Assembly: GCA_964608185.1 (NCBI GenBank)
Contig: CAZSMR010000011.1
Span: 1-33,077, forward strand
DNA: 33,077 bases
Direction of reading: 5' to 3'
Source: Porticoccus sp964608185
Lineage (GTDB): Bacteria; Pseudomonadota; Gammaproteobacteria; Pseudomonadales; Porticoccaceae
Part shown: one piece after another, positions 1 through 8,045 of the stretch
Layout of the letters: each line of letters starts with the position of its first letter
Position numbering within the stretch: the first letter of the stretch is position 1
Notes under the pieces: model-generated
Database searches by the model: none
Told to the model about the DNA's origin: nothing
Seen by the model: the letters and a program-made list of their open reading frames with translations, nothing else
Program-made: the position numbers and the translations under genes

Positions 1-938
1 ACTAGAGCTCCTCCAGGACCTACAAAACCTGAAGCTGGTGTTATAGTCCCAAGTCCTGCAACCATTCCGGTTACAATACCTAATACAGATGGCTTGCCAT
101 GCTTTAACCACTCCATCATCATCCAAGCAAGGGATGCTGTTGCTGCAGATATGTGAGTTACAAGCATTGCCATTCCGGCATCTCCGTTGGCTGCCAATGC
201 CGATCCAGCATTAAATCCAAACCATCCTACCCATAACATTCCAGCGCCAATAACAGTTAATGTTAAGTTGTGCGGCATCATAGGTTGCTGCTGAAATCCT
301 CTCCTATTACCTATGACCATCGCTGCTACTAAAGCAGCCGTGCCAGCTGTTATGTGTACCACTGTTCCACCAGCAAAATCTAGAAGACCCATTTGCATCA
401 ACCAGCCTCCACCCCAAACCCAATGAGTTATGGGAATATAAACTAAGAGTAACCATATGCTACTGAAAATTAATACTGCTGAAAATTTTATACGTTCAGC
501 AAAAGCACCAACAACTAATGCAGGGGTTATTACAGCGAATGTCATTTGAAACATTACGAAAACAGATTCAGGTATGTCGCCACTTAGAGTACCTTCAAAA
601 ACATTAGCGAGCATCAGATTATCGAAGTTACCGATAAAGGAATTAAGTGGTCCTCCATCACCAAATGCAAGACTATAACCACAAATAAACCAAATAACTG
701 ACGCTACGCATGTTATAGCGAAACATTGCATTAGCACGGAGAGAACATTTTTTACACGAACTAGGCCGCTGTAAAAAAGCGAGAGACCAGGTATAGTCAT
801 GAATAAAACCAGTGCAGTTGCAGTTATCATCCAAGCGGTGTTTCCGCTATCAAGTGATTCCGTATAACCAACACTAGGAATCATTAAAGCTAGGAATAAT
901 GAAGCAAATAAAAATTTCTGGTCTAATCTTTTAATCAT
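1..938 (-). CDS. amtB: Ammonium transporter AmtB, partial (3' end beyond window)
   Basis: Inner-membrane ammonium channel of the Amt/Rh family, which brings ammonium into the cell when nitrogen is scarce. I translated this from the minus strand: about 312 codons are open to the window edge, so the C-terminus is missing. The N-terminus (MIKRLDQKFLF...) looks like a signal peptide, as in other AmtB proteins, and is followed by hydrophobic helices. Family segments are easy to see: LSLFYSGLVR, ITHWVWGGGWL, LDFAGGTVVHITAG (with the first pore histidine) and WVGWFGFNAGSA. The ATG at 938 is chosen because AGGA lies about 10 nt upstream; an ATG at 943 opens only two codons. No glnK gene precedes it, although glnK-amtB pairing is usual; the gene upstream is a YehS-like gene. 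A sigma-54 promoter lies at 1066-1082. Identification is secure. Confidence 0.95.
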   Translation of the reverse strand, partial: MIKRLDQKFLFASLFLALMIPSVGYTESLDSGNTAWMITATALVLFMTIPGLSLFYSGLVRVKNVLSVLMQCFAITCVASVIWFICGYSLAFGDGGPLNSFIGNFDNLMLANVFEGTLSGDIPESVFVMFQMTFAVITPALVVGAFAERIKFSAVLIFSSIWLLLVYIPITHWVWGGGWLMQMGLLDFAGGTVVHITAGTAALVAAMVIGNRRGFQQQPMMPHNLTLTVIGAGMLWVGWFGFNAGSALAANGDAGMAMLVTHISAATASLAWMMMEWLKHGKPSVLGIVTGMVAGLGTITPASGFVGPGGAL

Positions 939-960
939 AACATGAAGTCCTTTTAGCTTT

Positions 961-1005
961 TTTGGTGCATATTGGTGCACTATGAGTAGTAAAATGCACT
1001 ATTTT
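961..1005. promoter_or_regulatory. Cluster of GGTGCA/TGCAC half-sites in the amtB leader (NtrC-like)
   Basis: GGTGCA occurs at 964-969 and again at 974-979, exactly one helical turn apart, and TGCAC occurs at 976-980 and 995-999. These match half of the NtrC operator (TGCAC-N7-GTGCA), but no complete 17-bp site (TGC-N11-GCA) is formed. They lie between the sigma-54 promoter and the amtB start codon, so they would fall within the transcribed leader. The resemblance is seen in the sequence; NtrC binding is inference. Confidence 0.45.
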
Positions 1006-1065
1006 TGACCGATTATTTGATAATTAATCAATTAAATGAATTTTAGTCCCAATAACTATTAATAA

Positions 1066-1082
1066 TGCAAAATTTATGCCAA
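1066..1082 (-). promoter_or_regulatory. Sigma-54 (-24/-12) promoter of amtB
   Basis: Read on the minus strand this is TTGGCATAAATTTTGCA. It has the invariant GG and GC with exactly ten bases between them and is a close match to the consensus TTGGCAC-N5-TTGCA. The inferred transcription start is near 1055, giving a leader of roughly 117 nt before the amtB ATG. AmtB is a classic sigma-54/NtrC target in proteobacteria, and rpoN and ntrBC are both encoded in this window. Confidence 0.8.
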
Positions 1083-1170
1083 ATAATAAAAATCGCGGTG
1101 TCTTAGTTGCACTTCATGATATTTATTTTTTATAAGCATACAGGAATGACTTATAAAAAATAAAAACTGG

Positions 1171-1692
1171 TTACTTCTTATGAGATGGAAGAGGCTTCCA
1201 TATGGAGCTAGCCTCTATTTCTTCTAGGTCATCCTGGTCTCTATACTTGATCTGTAAACCTTTTAAAAAATTTCGTAGAACCTGATCTTTGCATTCTCTA
1301 TGGTTTTTGTGTGTTCGTTTTCGAAAAAAAGAACTTAGTTCATGCGCGCTTAAATGAAAGTCAATCGAGCTGAGAATCTCTAAAATATCATCCGATGTTA
1401 AATTAAATGCAATCTTTAATTTAGTAAATATCATATTGTTTGTAATATTTTTTTCAGCCTGAGGTCTTAAGCCATCTTTATCACCCCTTTTTTTGATAAT
1501 CAATCCATTCAGGAATGAAGCAAGATTAATATCACTACAGTTAAGAAAATCCGAATCAATATCTTTTTTAAGTTGCTGTTTAAGTTGCTCTATTGATAAA
1601 TTTCGACCTCCTAAGCTAAAAATAGAAAGCATAGTTTTATTGTTATAATCAAGGATATAGCGAATGCGTCGTAACACATCATTATTTGTCAT
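1171..1692 (-). CDS. yehS: YehS/DUF1456 family protein
   Basis: Small cytoplasmic protein of 173 residues of the DUF1456 (YehS) family, of unknown function. An internal duplication is visible. The first half (residues about 3-70) holds NDVLRRIRYIL and ends in SFLNGLIIKKRG. The second half (about 85-152) holds NNMIFTKLKIAF and ends in NFLKGLQIKYR. Both are hallmarks of the family, and E. coli YehS is of similar length. The C-terminal 20 residues are a polar extension. The ATG at 1692 has AGGA about ten bases upstream and a strong inverted repeat (1710-1734) just behind that. It is divergent from the HA-repeat gene at 1860; amtB lies 232 bp downstream on the same strand but has its own promoter. 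The family assignment is firm, the role is not known. Confidence 0.88.
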   Translation of the reverse strand: MTNNDVLRRIRYILDYNNKTMLSIFSLGGRNLSIEQLKQQLKKDIDSDFLNCSDINLASFLNGLIIKKRGDKDGLRPQAEKNITNNMIFTKLKIAFNLTSDDILEILSSIDFHLSAHELSSFFRKRTHKNHRECKDQVLRNFLKGLQIKYRDQDDLEEIEASSIWKPLPSHKK

Positions 1693-1709
1693 AATTTTTT
1701 CCTAATAAA

Positions 1710-1734
1710 AAAATTATCAATCATCGATAATTTT
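1710..1734. repeat. Perfect 9-bp inverted repeat upstream of yehS
   Basis: AAAATTATC (1710-1718) and its exact reverse complement GATAATTTT (1726-1734) flank a 7-base centre. The repeat is 18 bp upstream of the yehS start codon, in the divergent intergenic region. It could be an operator for an unknown dimeric regulator or a hairpin in the yehS leader. No T-run follows it in either direction, so a terminator is less likely. Confidence 0.5.
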
Positions 1735-1859
1735 GCTGGTAATGTTTATATGTCTTATTATAATTGCCAATTATATACATTTGATCGCTCTTAGTGTGTT
1801 AATGTATATTAATTTAACCTTTGATGGCGATTCAGAAATAATTAAGAAGAAAACAGACT

Positions 1860-2576
1860 ATGTATAAAGACTTAGCAACAAGATTAAAAGAAACAGAAAG
1901 CACTCCTTGGGATGTAGCCTATGAGCACTTGGCAGCATACAGAAAAGAAGAAACTAACACCCTGGTCCCTCAATTTTATTCCACCGAGGATGGTTTCACG
2001 TTAGGTTTCTGGCTCCTTAAGTTACGACAAGATCGTGCAAATGGATTATTAACCGAAGATCAAATAAATCGCTTAGATGAACTAAAGTTCGTTTGGGATC
2101 CGCATGAGCCACATTGGGAAAAAGGCTTTGCTGAAATACAAAAATACAGAGCTGAATTTGGTGATAGCCTAGTGCCTGAAAATTATCTTACGGAACATGA
2201 GCACTATGAGCTTGGTACCTGGACTAGAGCGCAAAGACTTACAGAAGGAAATTATCCAAGAGAAAAATATGAGCGACTCTGTACAGTTGATTATGTCTGG
2301 GATCTTCGTGAATATGACTGGAAAAGAGCGTTTGCTGTTTTAGCAGAATATAAAAAAGAGCACGGTGATTGTTTGGTTCCTTCAGATTACATTACGGAAG
2401 AAGATTCGATCACAGGTGAACTTGCTTTAGGTCAGTGGGTAATTAAGCAACGAATAGATATGGTTTATAGTTGGTTGACGGAAGAAAAGATGTTGCAACT
2501 TGATGAGCTAGGCTTCGACTGGACCCCAGAATCGGGAGAGCCTTTACATCTTCATCTGTATAAAAAATCTGATTAA
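1860..2576 (+). CDS. Stand-alone protein of three helicase-associated (HA) repeats
   Basis: Predicted soluble acidic protein of 238 residues built almost wholly of three repeats, at about 17-80, 86-148 and 154-221. Each runs W-[DEK]-xx[FY]-xx-[LI]-xx[YF]+ then LVP, G-x-W, R/QR and a closing [FY]-[VD]-W. This pattern matches the helicase-associated (HA, PF03457) domain, which normally sits as tandem repeats at the C-terminus of superfamily 2 helicases and is thought to bind nucleic acid. Here there is no helicase motif and no room for one: the protein starts 16 residues before repeat 1 and ends 17 residues after repeat 3. There is no signal peptide or membrane segment. The gene stands alone, divergent from yehS, with a strong hairpin at 2594-2619 after it. 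A nucleic-acid-binding role is a guess from the domain family only. Confidence 0.7.
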   Translation: MYKDLATRLKETESTPWDVAYEHLAAYRKEETNTLVPQFYSTEDGFTLGFWLLKLRQDRANGLLTEDQINRLDELKFVWDPHEPHWEKGFAEIQKYRAEFGDSLVPENYLTEHEHYELGTWTRAQRLTEGNYPREKYERLCTVDYVWDLREYDWKRAFAVLAEYKKEHGDCLVPSDYITEEDSITGELALGQWVIKQRIDMVYSWLTEEKMLQLDELGFDWTPESGEPLHLHLYKKSD

Positions 2577-2593
2577 TAACTACTTAGTTGACA

Positions 2594-2619
2594 TTAGTGT
2601 CGGGAAGTCCCGACACTAA
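2594..2619. terminator. Perfect 11-bp hairpin between convergent genes
   Basis: TTAGTGTCGGG (2594-2604), loop AAGT, then the exact complement CCCGACACTAA (2609-2619). It sits midway between the 3' ends of two convergent genes (2576 and 2640), where a bidirectional terminator would be expected. Neither side carries a clear T-tract, so intrinsic termination may be weak; protection of mRNA 3' ends is an alternative. Confidence 0.6.
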
Positions 2620-2639
2620 GTGCATAATACTCTTGTTAG

Positions 2640-4304
2640 CTAGTTTCTTAACCGCTTGTACTTAATCCGCTTCGGTTTAGAGTCTGAACCCTTTCTGCTT
2701 ACGAAGTCTTCATGGTACTCGCTGTAATTCCCTTCAAATAATACAGTTTCGCTATTGCCCTCATAGGCTAAGATGTGTGTGGAAATTCTGTCTAAGAACC
2801 ACCGATCATGGGAAATCACCATTACACAACCAGGAAAATTTTGAATAGCTTCTTCTAGAGCCCTGAGTGTTTCAATATCCAGATCGTTGGACGGTTCATC
2901 TAATAGGAGAACATTTGCTCCTTGCTTTAGAGTAAGAGCTAAATGAAGCCTGCCTCTCTCTCCGCCAGAAAGTTCTCCGACTCTTTTTTGTTGATCATTG
3001 CCCTTAAAGTTAAACCTTCCAGCATATGCTCTTGATGATATCTCATAACTTCCAATCTTAAGGTTATCTTGCTTGTCTGATATTGCTTCCCATACAGTTT
3101 GGCTATCATTTAAGTTTTCCCTACTTTGTTCTACAAACGCTAATTTGACGGAATTACCAATAGTGATATTTCCACTATCAGGATTTTCTATTCCACAAAT
3201 CATTTTGAAGAGTGTAGATTTTCCCGCGCCATTACCTCCTACTATCCCCACAATAGAACCTTTTGGAATATTAAAGGATAAATTATCGAGTAATAACTGA
3301 CCATTATAACTTTTACTAACATCTTTAAATTCAATAACATTATCTCCTAGTCTTGGCCCGGGAGGTATGTAGATTTCATTAGTTTCATTTCGGCTTTGAA
3401 AATTTTGTGAATTCATTTCTTCAAAACGGGATAATCTAGCCTTACTTTTTGTATGCCTGCCTTTAGGATTTTGTCGAATCCATTCAAGCTCGTTTTTGAT
3501 GGTTCGTTGACGAGCATCTTCTTGTTTCTTTTCTATATCAAGACGCTGCTGTTTTGCTTCCAGCCAATTGGTATAGTTTCCCTCATAAGGTATACCTTCG
3601 CCTCTATCAAGCTCTAAAATCCAACCAGCAACATTATCAAGAAAATATCGATCATGAGTTACAGCAACAACAGTGCCTGAAAATTCTTCAAGAAAATTTT
3701 CTAACCAATATACAGATTCAGCATCTAAATGGTTAGTGGGTTCATCGAGTAGAATCATGTCGGGTTTAGAAAGCAGTAAACGACAGAGAGCAACACGTCT
3801 TTTTTCACCTCCAGAGAGTGTAGTTATATCTACATCCCATGGAGGTAGCCTTAGGGCGTCTGCCGCAATACTCAACAAATGGTCTAAATTATGTGCATCC
3901 CAATACTCAATAATACCTTCTAGTTGCTCTTGACGTTTAGCAAGCTTATCAAAGTCGGCATCTGGTTCAGCATAATCTAAATAGAGCTGTTCAATTTCTT
4001 TTAGGGCTTCAATAGCCTCGCATAGACCTTCTTCAACATTTTGTCGCACATTTTTATCTGGATTAAGTTGAGGTTCTTGGGGTAGGTAACCTACTTTGAT
4101 GTCCGGCATTGGTCTTGCTTCGCCCTGAATATCATTATCAAGACCAGCCATAATCTTTAGGAGCGTTGATTTTCCTGATCCATTAAGACCAAGGACACCA
4201 ATTTTGGCACCTGGAAAAAATGATAATGAAATATCTTTTAAAATCTCACGTTTTGGCGGAACAATTTTACTAACGTGATTCATCACATAAACGTATTGAG
4301 CCAT
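2640..4304 (-). CDS. ettA: Energy-dependent translational throttle protein EttA (ABC-F ATPase)
   Basis: Cytosolic ABC-F ATPase that binds the ribosomal E site and gates the first steps of elongation according to ATP/ADP level. At 554 residues it is almost the length of E. coli EttA. Two nucleotide-binding domains are visible: Walker A GLNGSGKST (39-47) with LSGGE and LLDEPTNHLD, and a second Walker A GGNGAGKST with LSGGE and LLDEPSNDLD. The highly charged linker between the domains (QQRLDIEKKQEDARQRTIKN, then an RHTKSKARLSRFEEM-type segment) is typical of EttA rather than Uup. There are no membrane segments. The gene is monocistronic, convergent with the HA-repeat gene and divergent from icmF across 128 bp. 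Function is known from the E. coli homologue; assignment here rests on full-length similarity. Confidence 0.95.
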   Translation of the reverse strand: MAQYVYVMNHVSKIVPPKREILKDISLSFFPGAKIGVLGLNGSGKSTLLKIMAGLDNDIQGEARPMPDIKVGYLPQEPQLNPDKNVRQNVEEGLCEAIEALKEIEQLYLDYAEPDADFDKLAKRQEQLEGIIEYWDAHNLDHLLSIAADALRLPPWDVDITTLSGGEKRRVALCRLLLSKPDMILLDEPTNHLDAESVYWLENFLEEFSGTVVAVTHDRYFLDNVAGWILELDRGEGIPYEGNYTNWLEAKQQRLDIEKKQEDARQRTIKNELEWIRQNPKGRHTKSKARLSRFEEMNSQNFQSRNETNEIYIPPGPRLGDNVIEFKDVSKSYNGQLLLDNLSFNIPKGSIVGIVGGNGAGKSTLFKMICGIENPDSGNITIGNSVKLAFVEQSRENLNDSQTVWEAISDKQDNLKIGSYEISSRAYAGRFNFKGNDQQKRVGELSGGERGRLHLALTLKQGANVLLLDEPSNDLDIETLRALEEAIQNFPGCVMVISHDRWFLDRISTHILAYEGNSETVLFEGNYSEYHEDFVSRKGSDSKPKRIKYKRLRN

Positions 4305-4432
4305 AATTTTAAGTATTCAATTGTTAGTTCAGATAGCATTCTAACGGAAACAGACAGCTGACAGGAATTGTTTATTCCCGGACAATACCTCAATATTGCA
4401 TATTAGAGTTACTTGAAGATGGGGTATTATGG

Positions 4433-7400
4433 ATGACAGATCTAACAAAAGGAACAAAAGTGAATAAAGCTTTAAGGCCACTTCGTTTTATTACAGCTGC
4501 CTCACTCTTTGATGGACATGATGCAGCCATCAATGTAATTCGTAGATTAATTCAATCCAAGGGTGCTGAGGTTGTTCACCTTGGACATAACAGAAGTGTA
4601 AGTGAAGTTGTTCATGCTGCCATTCAGGAGGATGTAGATGCAATAGCTATCAGCTCGTATCAGGGCGGCCATATGGAATACTTTACTTATTTGCTAGAGC
4701 TGCTTAAAGACAACGGGGCAGAACACATAAAAGTTTTTGGCGGCGGCGGCGGTACTATTACACTCGAAGAAATACAAGTATTAGAATTAGCAGGTGTTAG
4801 CCGTATTTATCATCCTGCGCAAGGCATGGAAATGGGCCTAGTTGGGATGATAGACGATTTATTCAGAATTATTGAGACCCCTCCGGTTAATAAAGAACAA
4901 ATAATAGGAGTAAAAGATCAAAAAACACATTTTCTGCAACCAGACATCGATGATGAGATAAAAATTGCTCAGACTATTACGGCTATAGAGAACGGCAATA
5001 TATCAGCTGACATACTTGCCTCTCTAAAAATTAACTGGAAATCCACAACTTGTGAAACACCTGTGATTGGTATCACAGGTACAGGTGGATCAGGAAAAAG
5101 TAGCGTTGTTGACGAGCTACTAGAAAGATTTTTGCGATATAGGCCAGATATGCGTATTGCTGTTTTAGCGGTTGATCCAACTCGTCGAAAAACAGGAGGA
5201 GCATTATTAGGTGACCGGATTCGAATGAACAGTCTCTCTTCTTCTAATATATATATGCGGTCGATGGCTACAAGAAGGCAACATCTGGCAACCAATGAGG
5301 TGCTTGAAGATGTATCCTTATTTCTAAGATCAGTCGGTTATGATCTAGTGTTTGTCGAAACAGCAGGAATCGGACAAAGTGACTCCCAGATAGTGGATAT
5401 TGTTGATCTTTCAATTTATGTCATGACTAGTGATTATGGTGCAGCGACCCAGTTAGAAAAAATAGATATGGTTGATTACGCCGATATAGTGATTTTAAAT
5501 AAATATGAAAAAAGAGGATCTGAGGACGCACTACGTGATATTCGAAAGCAGTGGCGCAGGAATCAAAATGAATTTAATTATACCGATCAAGAAATCCCTG
5601 TTTACCCAGCTATTGCTAATCAATTTAATGATCCAGGCCTTAGTTACGCTTTTTATAATTTATGCAGACTTGTTGTAGATAAAAAAGGATTAGATAAAGA
5701 CACTTGGATTCCATCGTCAGATAAGCACCCCGTCGACTCCAAGTCAGTTACTCTTATTCCTGAAAATCGAATTCGCTATCTTTCCGATATTAGTGAAGAT
5801 GGTCGTCAAATTGGTTTGAAAAATAAAGCACAAACTGAGTTCGCCTCCGAAGCTTTCCAAGCTTACTCCATTCTATCAAAGCTTAAAGATAGAATGCTTC
5901 CAAAGCCCTTAGAAAAATATATGGAGTCTGAGATAAGTAAGTCAGATCCTGATAAAACATTACATATAATACGCCTATCATATCAAAATGCTTTGGTTGG
6001 CATCACAGAAGAGTCGATACGTCTTTTACAAGGATGGAACGAAAAAAAATCCGATATAGAATCAGACAGATACTCATATTTTGTAAGAGGCAAAGAAATT
6101 TCAGGGGATAATTTTATAGAATCATTAAGTCAACTTAAGATTCCAAAGGTTGCAGCACCTCAGTATCAGGACTGGGGTGAAATACTAAAATTTTTACTTG
6201 CAGAGAATTTACCAGGAAATTATCCATACACAGCTGGGGTATTTCCTTATCGTCGTTCGGGAGAAGACCCCTCTAGAATGTTTGCTGGTGAAGGTACGCC
6301 AGAGAGAACTAATCGCAGATTTCATTATATTTCTGAAGATTTACCTTCAACACGCCTTTCAACTGCTTTTGACTCCGTAACACTTTATGGTGCTGATCCT
6401 GATAAGCGACCAGATGTCTGGGGAAAAATTGGTAATTCTGGAGTTTCAATTGCAACACTAGACGATATGAAAAAACTGTATTCTGGTTTTAACCTCTGCT
6501 CGTCAAAAACATCTGTCTCTATGACGATAAACGGACCTGCTCCAATGATTTTGGCCTTCTTCATGAATGCGGTAATTGACCAACAGGTAGAAATTTATCT
6601 AAAAGAGAATGATTTATGGAATGACGCTGAATTAAGCATATGCAAATTTTTTAAGCAGAGAGAGAGACCCAGTTATGAGGGAAAACTACCAGATGGGCAT
6701 AATGGGTTAGGCTTAGCCATGCTAGGCATTACCGGAGATAAGCTAGTAGACAAAAAAACCTATAATAGGATAAAAGCTAAGGCGTTATCCTCTGTTCGTG
6801 GCACTGTGCAAGCTGATATTTTAAAGGAAGATCAGGCTCAAAATACTTGTATTTTTTCAACAAATTTTGCAATGCGTATGATGGGTGATGTTCAGGAATA
6901 TTTTATCAAGAATAAAATTAAAAATTATTACAGTGTTTCAGTAAGCGGATACCATATTGCTGAAGCAGGCGCTAATCCTGTCTCACAACTAGCATTTACA
7001 TTGTCAAACGGGTTCACTTTAGTGGAGTATTATTTATCACGAGGGATGAAAGTAGACGATTTTGTTCCAAGTTTTAGCTTCTTTTTTTCTAATGGAATGG
7101 ACCCTGAGTATTCAGTTATGGGTAGAGTTGCTCGTCGTATTTGGGCTAGAGCTATAAAGGAAAGATACGGAGGAAACACTCGCAGTCAGATGCTTAAATA
7201 CCATATTCAAACCTCTGGACGTAGTTTGCATGCACAAGAGATGAGTTTTAACGATATTCGTACAACTTTACAGGCGCTATATGCAATATTTGATAATACT
7301 AATAGTTTGCATACTAATGCATATGATGAGGCTATAACTACACCAACATCAGAATCAGTTCGTCGAGCTATGGCGATACAGTTGATAATCAATCGAGAAT

Positions 7401-7900
7401 TTGGTCTAAATTTTTGTGAAAATCCATGGCAAGGATCTTTTATAGTGGAGCAATTGACGGATTTATTAGAAGAAGCTGTTTATGCTGAGTTTGACAGAAT
7501 CTCTGAGCGAGGTGGAGTTTTAGGAGCTATGGATACTATGTATCAAAGAGGTAAGATTCAGGAGGAAAGTATGCTCTATGAGCAAAAAAAGCATGACGGC
7601 ACACTTCCTCTAATTGGTATAAACACTTTTCTACCTAAAGAAGAAGAAAAGCAAATAATAGAAGGCCGCGAGTTAGCTCGTTCTGACGACGTGGAGAAAA
7701 CACTCCAAGTAGATAGTTTAAAAGCCTACATTTTTCTCAACAAAGATAGCGCCAAGGAATCATTAGCTAAATTAAAGTTAGTAGCATTAAATCAGGAAAA
7801 TACCTTTGAATGTCTTATGGAGGCAGCAAAATTAAACTCTTTGGGGCAACTAAGTTCAGCGTTATACGATATTGGGGGATTATATAGAAGAAATATGTAA
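4433..7900 (+). CDS. icmF: Fused isobutyryl-CoA mutase IcmF (B12-dependent mutase with built-in G-protein chaperone)
   Basis: Single-chain adenosylcobalamin mutase of 1155 residues that interconverts isobutyryl-CoA and n-butyryl-CoA (and related acyl-CoAs), in valine and short-chain acyl-CoA metabolism. Domain order: B12-binding domain at the N-terminus with DGHDAA (cobalt-ligand His29) and SSYQGGH; MeaB-like GTPase with Walker A GTGGSGKS (216-223), which protects and reloads the cofactor; linker; TIM-barrel mutase domain from about 580 onward. Substrate pocket: Phe617 in RMFAGEGTPE and Gln803 in QAQNTCIF occupy the positions that are Tyr and Arg in methylmalonyl-CoA mutase. Phe/Gln is the isobutyryl-CoA signature, so a methylmalonyl-CoA mutase call is disfavoured. 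A GGGG run lies 8 bases before the ATG. No partner mutase subunit or beta-oxidation gene is adjacent. Confidence 0.93.
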   Translation: MTDLTKGTKVNKALRPLRFITAASLFDGHDAAINVIRRLIQSKGAEVVHLGHNRSVSEVVHAAIQEDVDAIAISSYQGGHMEYFTYLLELLKDNGAEHIKVFGGGGGTITLEEIQVLELAGVSRIYHPAQGMEMGLVGMIDDLFRIIETPPVNKEQIIGVKDQKTHFLQPDIDDEIKIAQTITAIENGNISADILASLKINWKSTTCETPVIGITGTGGSGKSSVVDELLERFLRYRPDMRIAVLAVDPTRRKTGGALLGDRIRMNSLSSSNIYMRSMATRRQHLATNEVLEDVSLFLRSVGYDLVFVETAGIGQSDSQIVDIVDLSIYVMTSDYGAATQLEKIDMVDYADIVILNKYEKRGSEDALRDIRKQWRRNQNEFNYTDQEIPVYPAIANQFNDPGLSYAFYNLCRLVVDKKGLDKDTWIPSSDKHPVDSKSVTLIPENRIRYLSDISEDGRQIGLKNKAQTEFASEAFQAYSILSKLKDRMLPKPLEKYMESEISKSDPDKTLHIIRLSYQNALVGITEESIRLLQGWNEKKSDIESDRYSYFVRGKEISGDNFIESLSQLKIPKVAAPQYQDWGEILKFLLAENLPGNYPYTAGVFPYRRSGEDPSRMFAGEGTPERTNRRFHYISEDLPSTRLSTAFDSVTLYGADPDKRPDVWGKIGNSGVSIATLDDMKKLYSGFNLCSSKTSVSMTINGPAPMILAFFMNAVIDQQVEIYLKENDLWNDAELSICKFFKQRERPSYEGKLPDGHNGLGLAMLGITGDKLVDKKTYNRIKAKALSSVRGTVQADILKEDQAQNTCIFSTNFAMRMMGDVQEYFIKNKIKNYYSVSVSGYHIAEAGANPVSQLAFTLSNGFTLVEYYLSRGMKVDDFVPSFSFFFSNGMDPEYSVMGRVARRIWARAIKERYGGNTRSQMLKYHIQTSGRSLHAQEMSFNDIRTTLQALYAIFDNTNSLHTNAYDEAITTPTSESVRRAMAIQLIINREFGLNFCENPWQGSFIVEQLTDLLEEAVYAEFDRISERGGVLGAMDTMYQRGKIQEESMLYEQKKHDGTLPLIGINTFLPKEEEKQIIEGRELARSDDVEKTLQVDSLKAYIFLNKDSAKESLAKLKLVALNQENTFECLMEAAKLNSLGQLSSALYDIGGLYRRNM

Positions 7901-7905
7901 GCGTG

Positions 7906-7936
7906 TTTTAAAAAAGTTTACAAAATTTTTTTAAAA
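7906..7936 (+). terminator. AT-only hairpin after icmF (weak terminator candidate)
   Basis: TTTTAAAAAA (7906-7915) is complementary to TTTTTTAAAA (7927-7936), immediately after the icmF stop codon. The stem has no G-C pair, so it would be unstable; the T-run at 7926-7932 could nevertheless help release transcripts before glyA. Confidence 0.3.
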
Positions 7937-8045
7937 TATTAAATATGATTTTAAAAGCATATAATTTTCTAATTAATTTGTGTACAATTTGCTTCTGAGT
8001 AAAGATGTTTCTCACTACTAAACTTAAATCAATTGTGTGATAAAA

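Noticed and set aside
3073..3933. Open frames on the plus strand inside ettA (and similar frames opposite icmF, glyA, ribBA, mgtE and rapZ)
   Set aside because: They lie wholly within well-supported genes on the other strand, have no ribosome-binding sites or recognisable domains, and reflect codon bias of the true gene.
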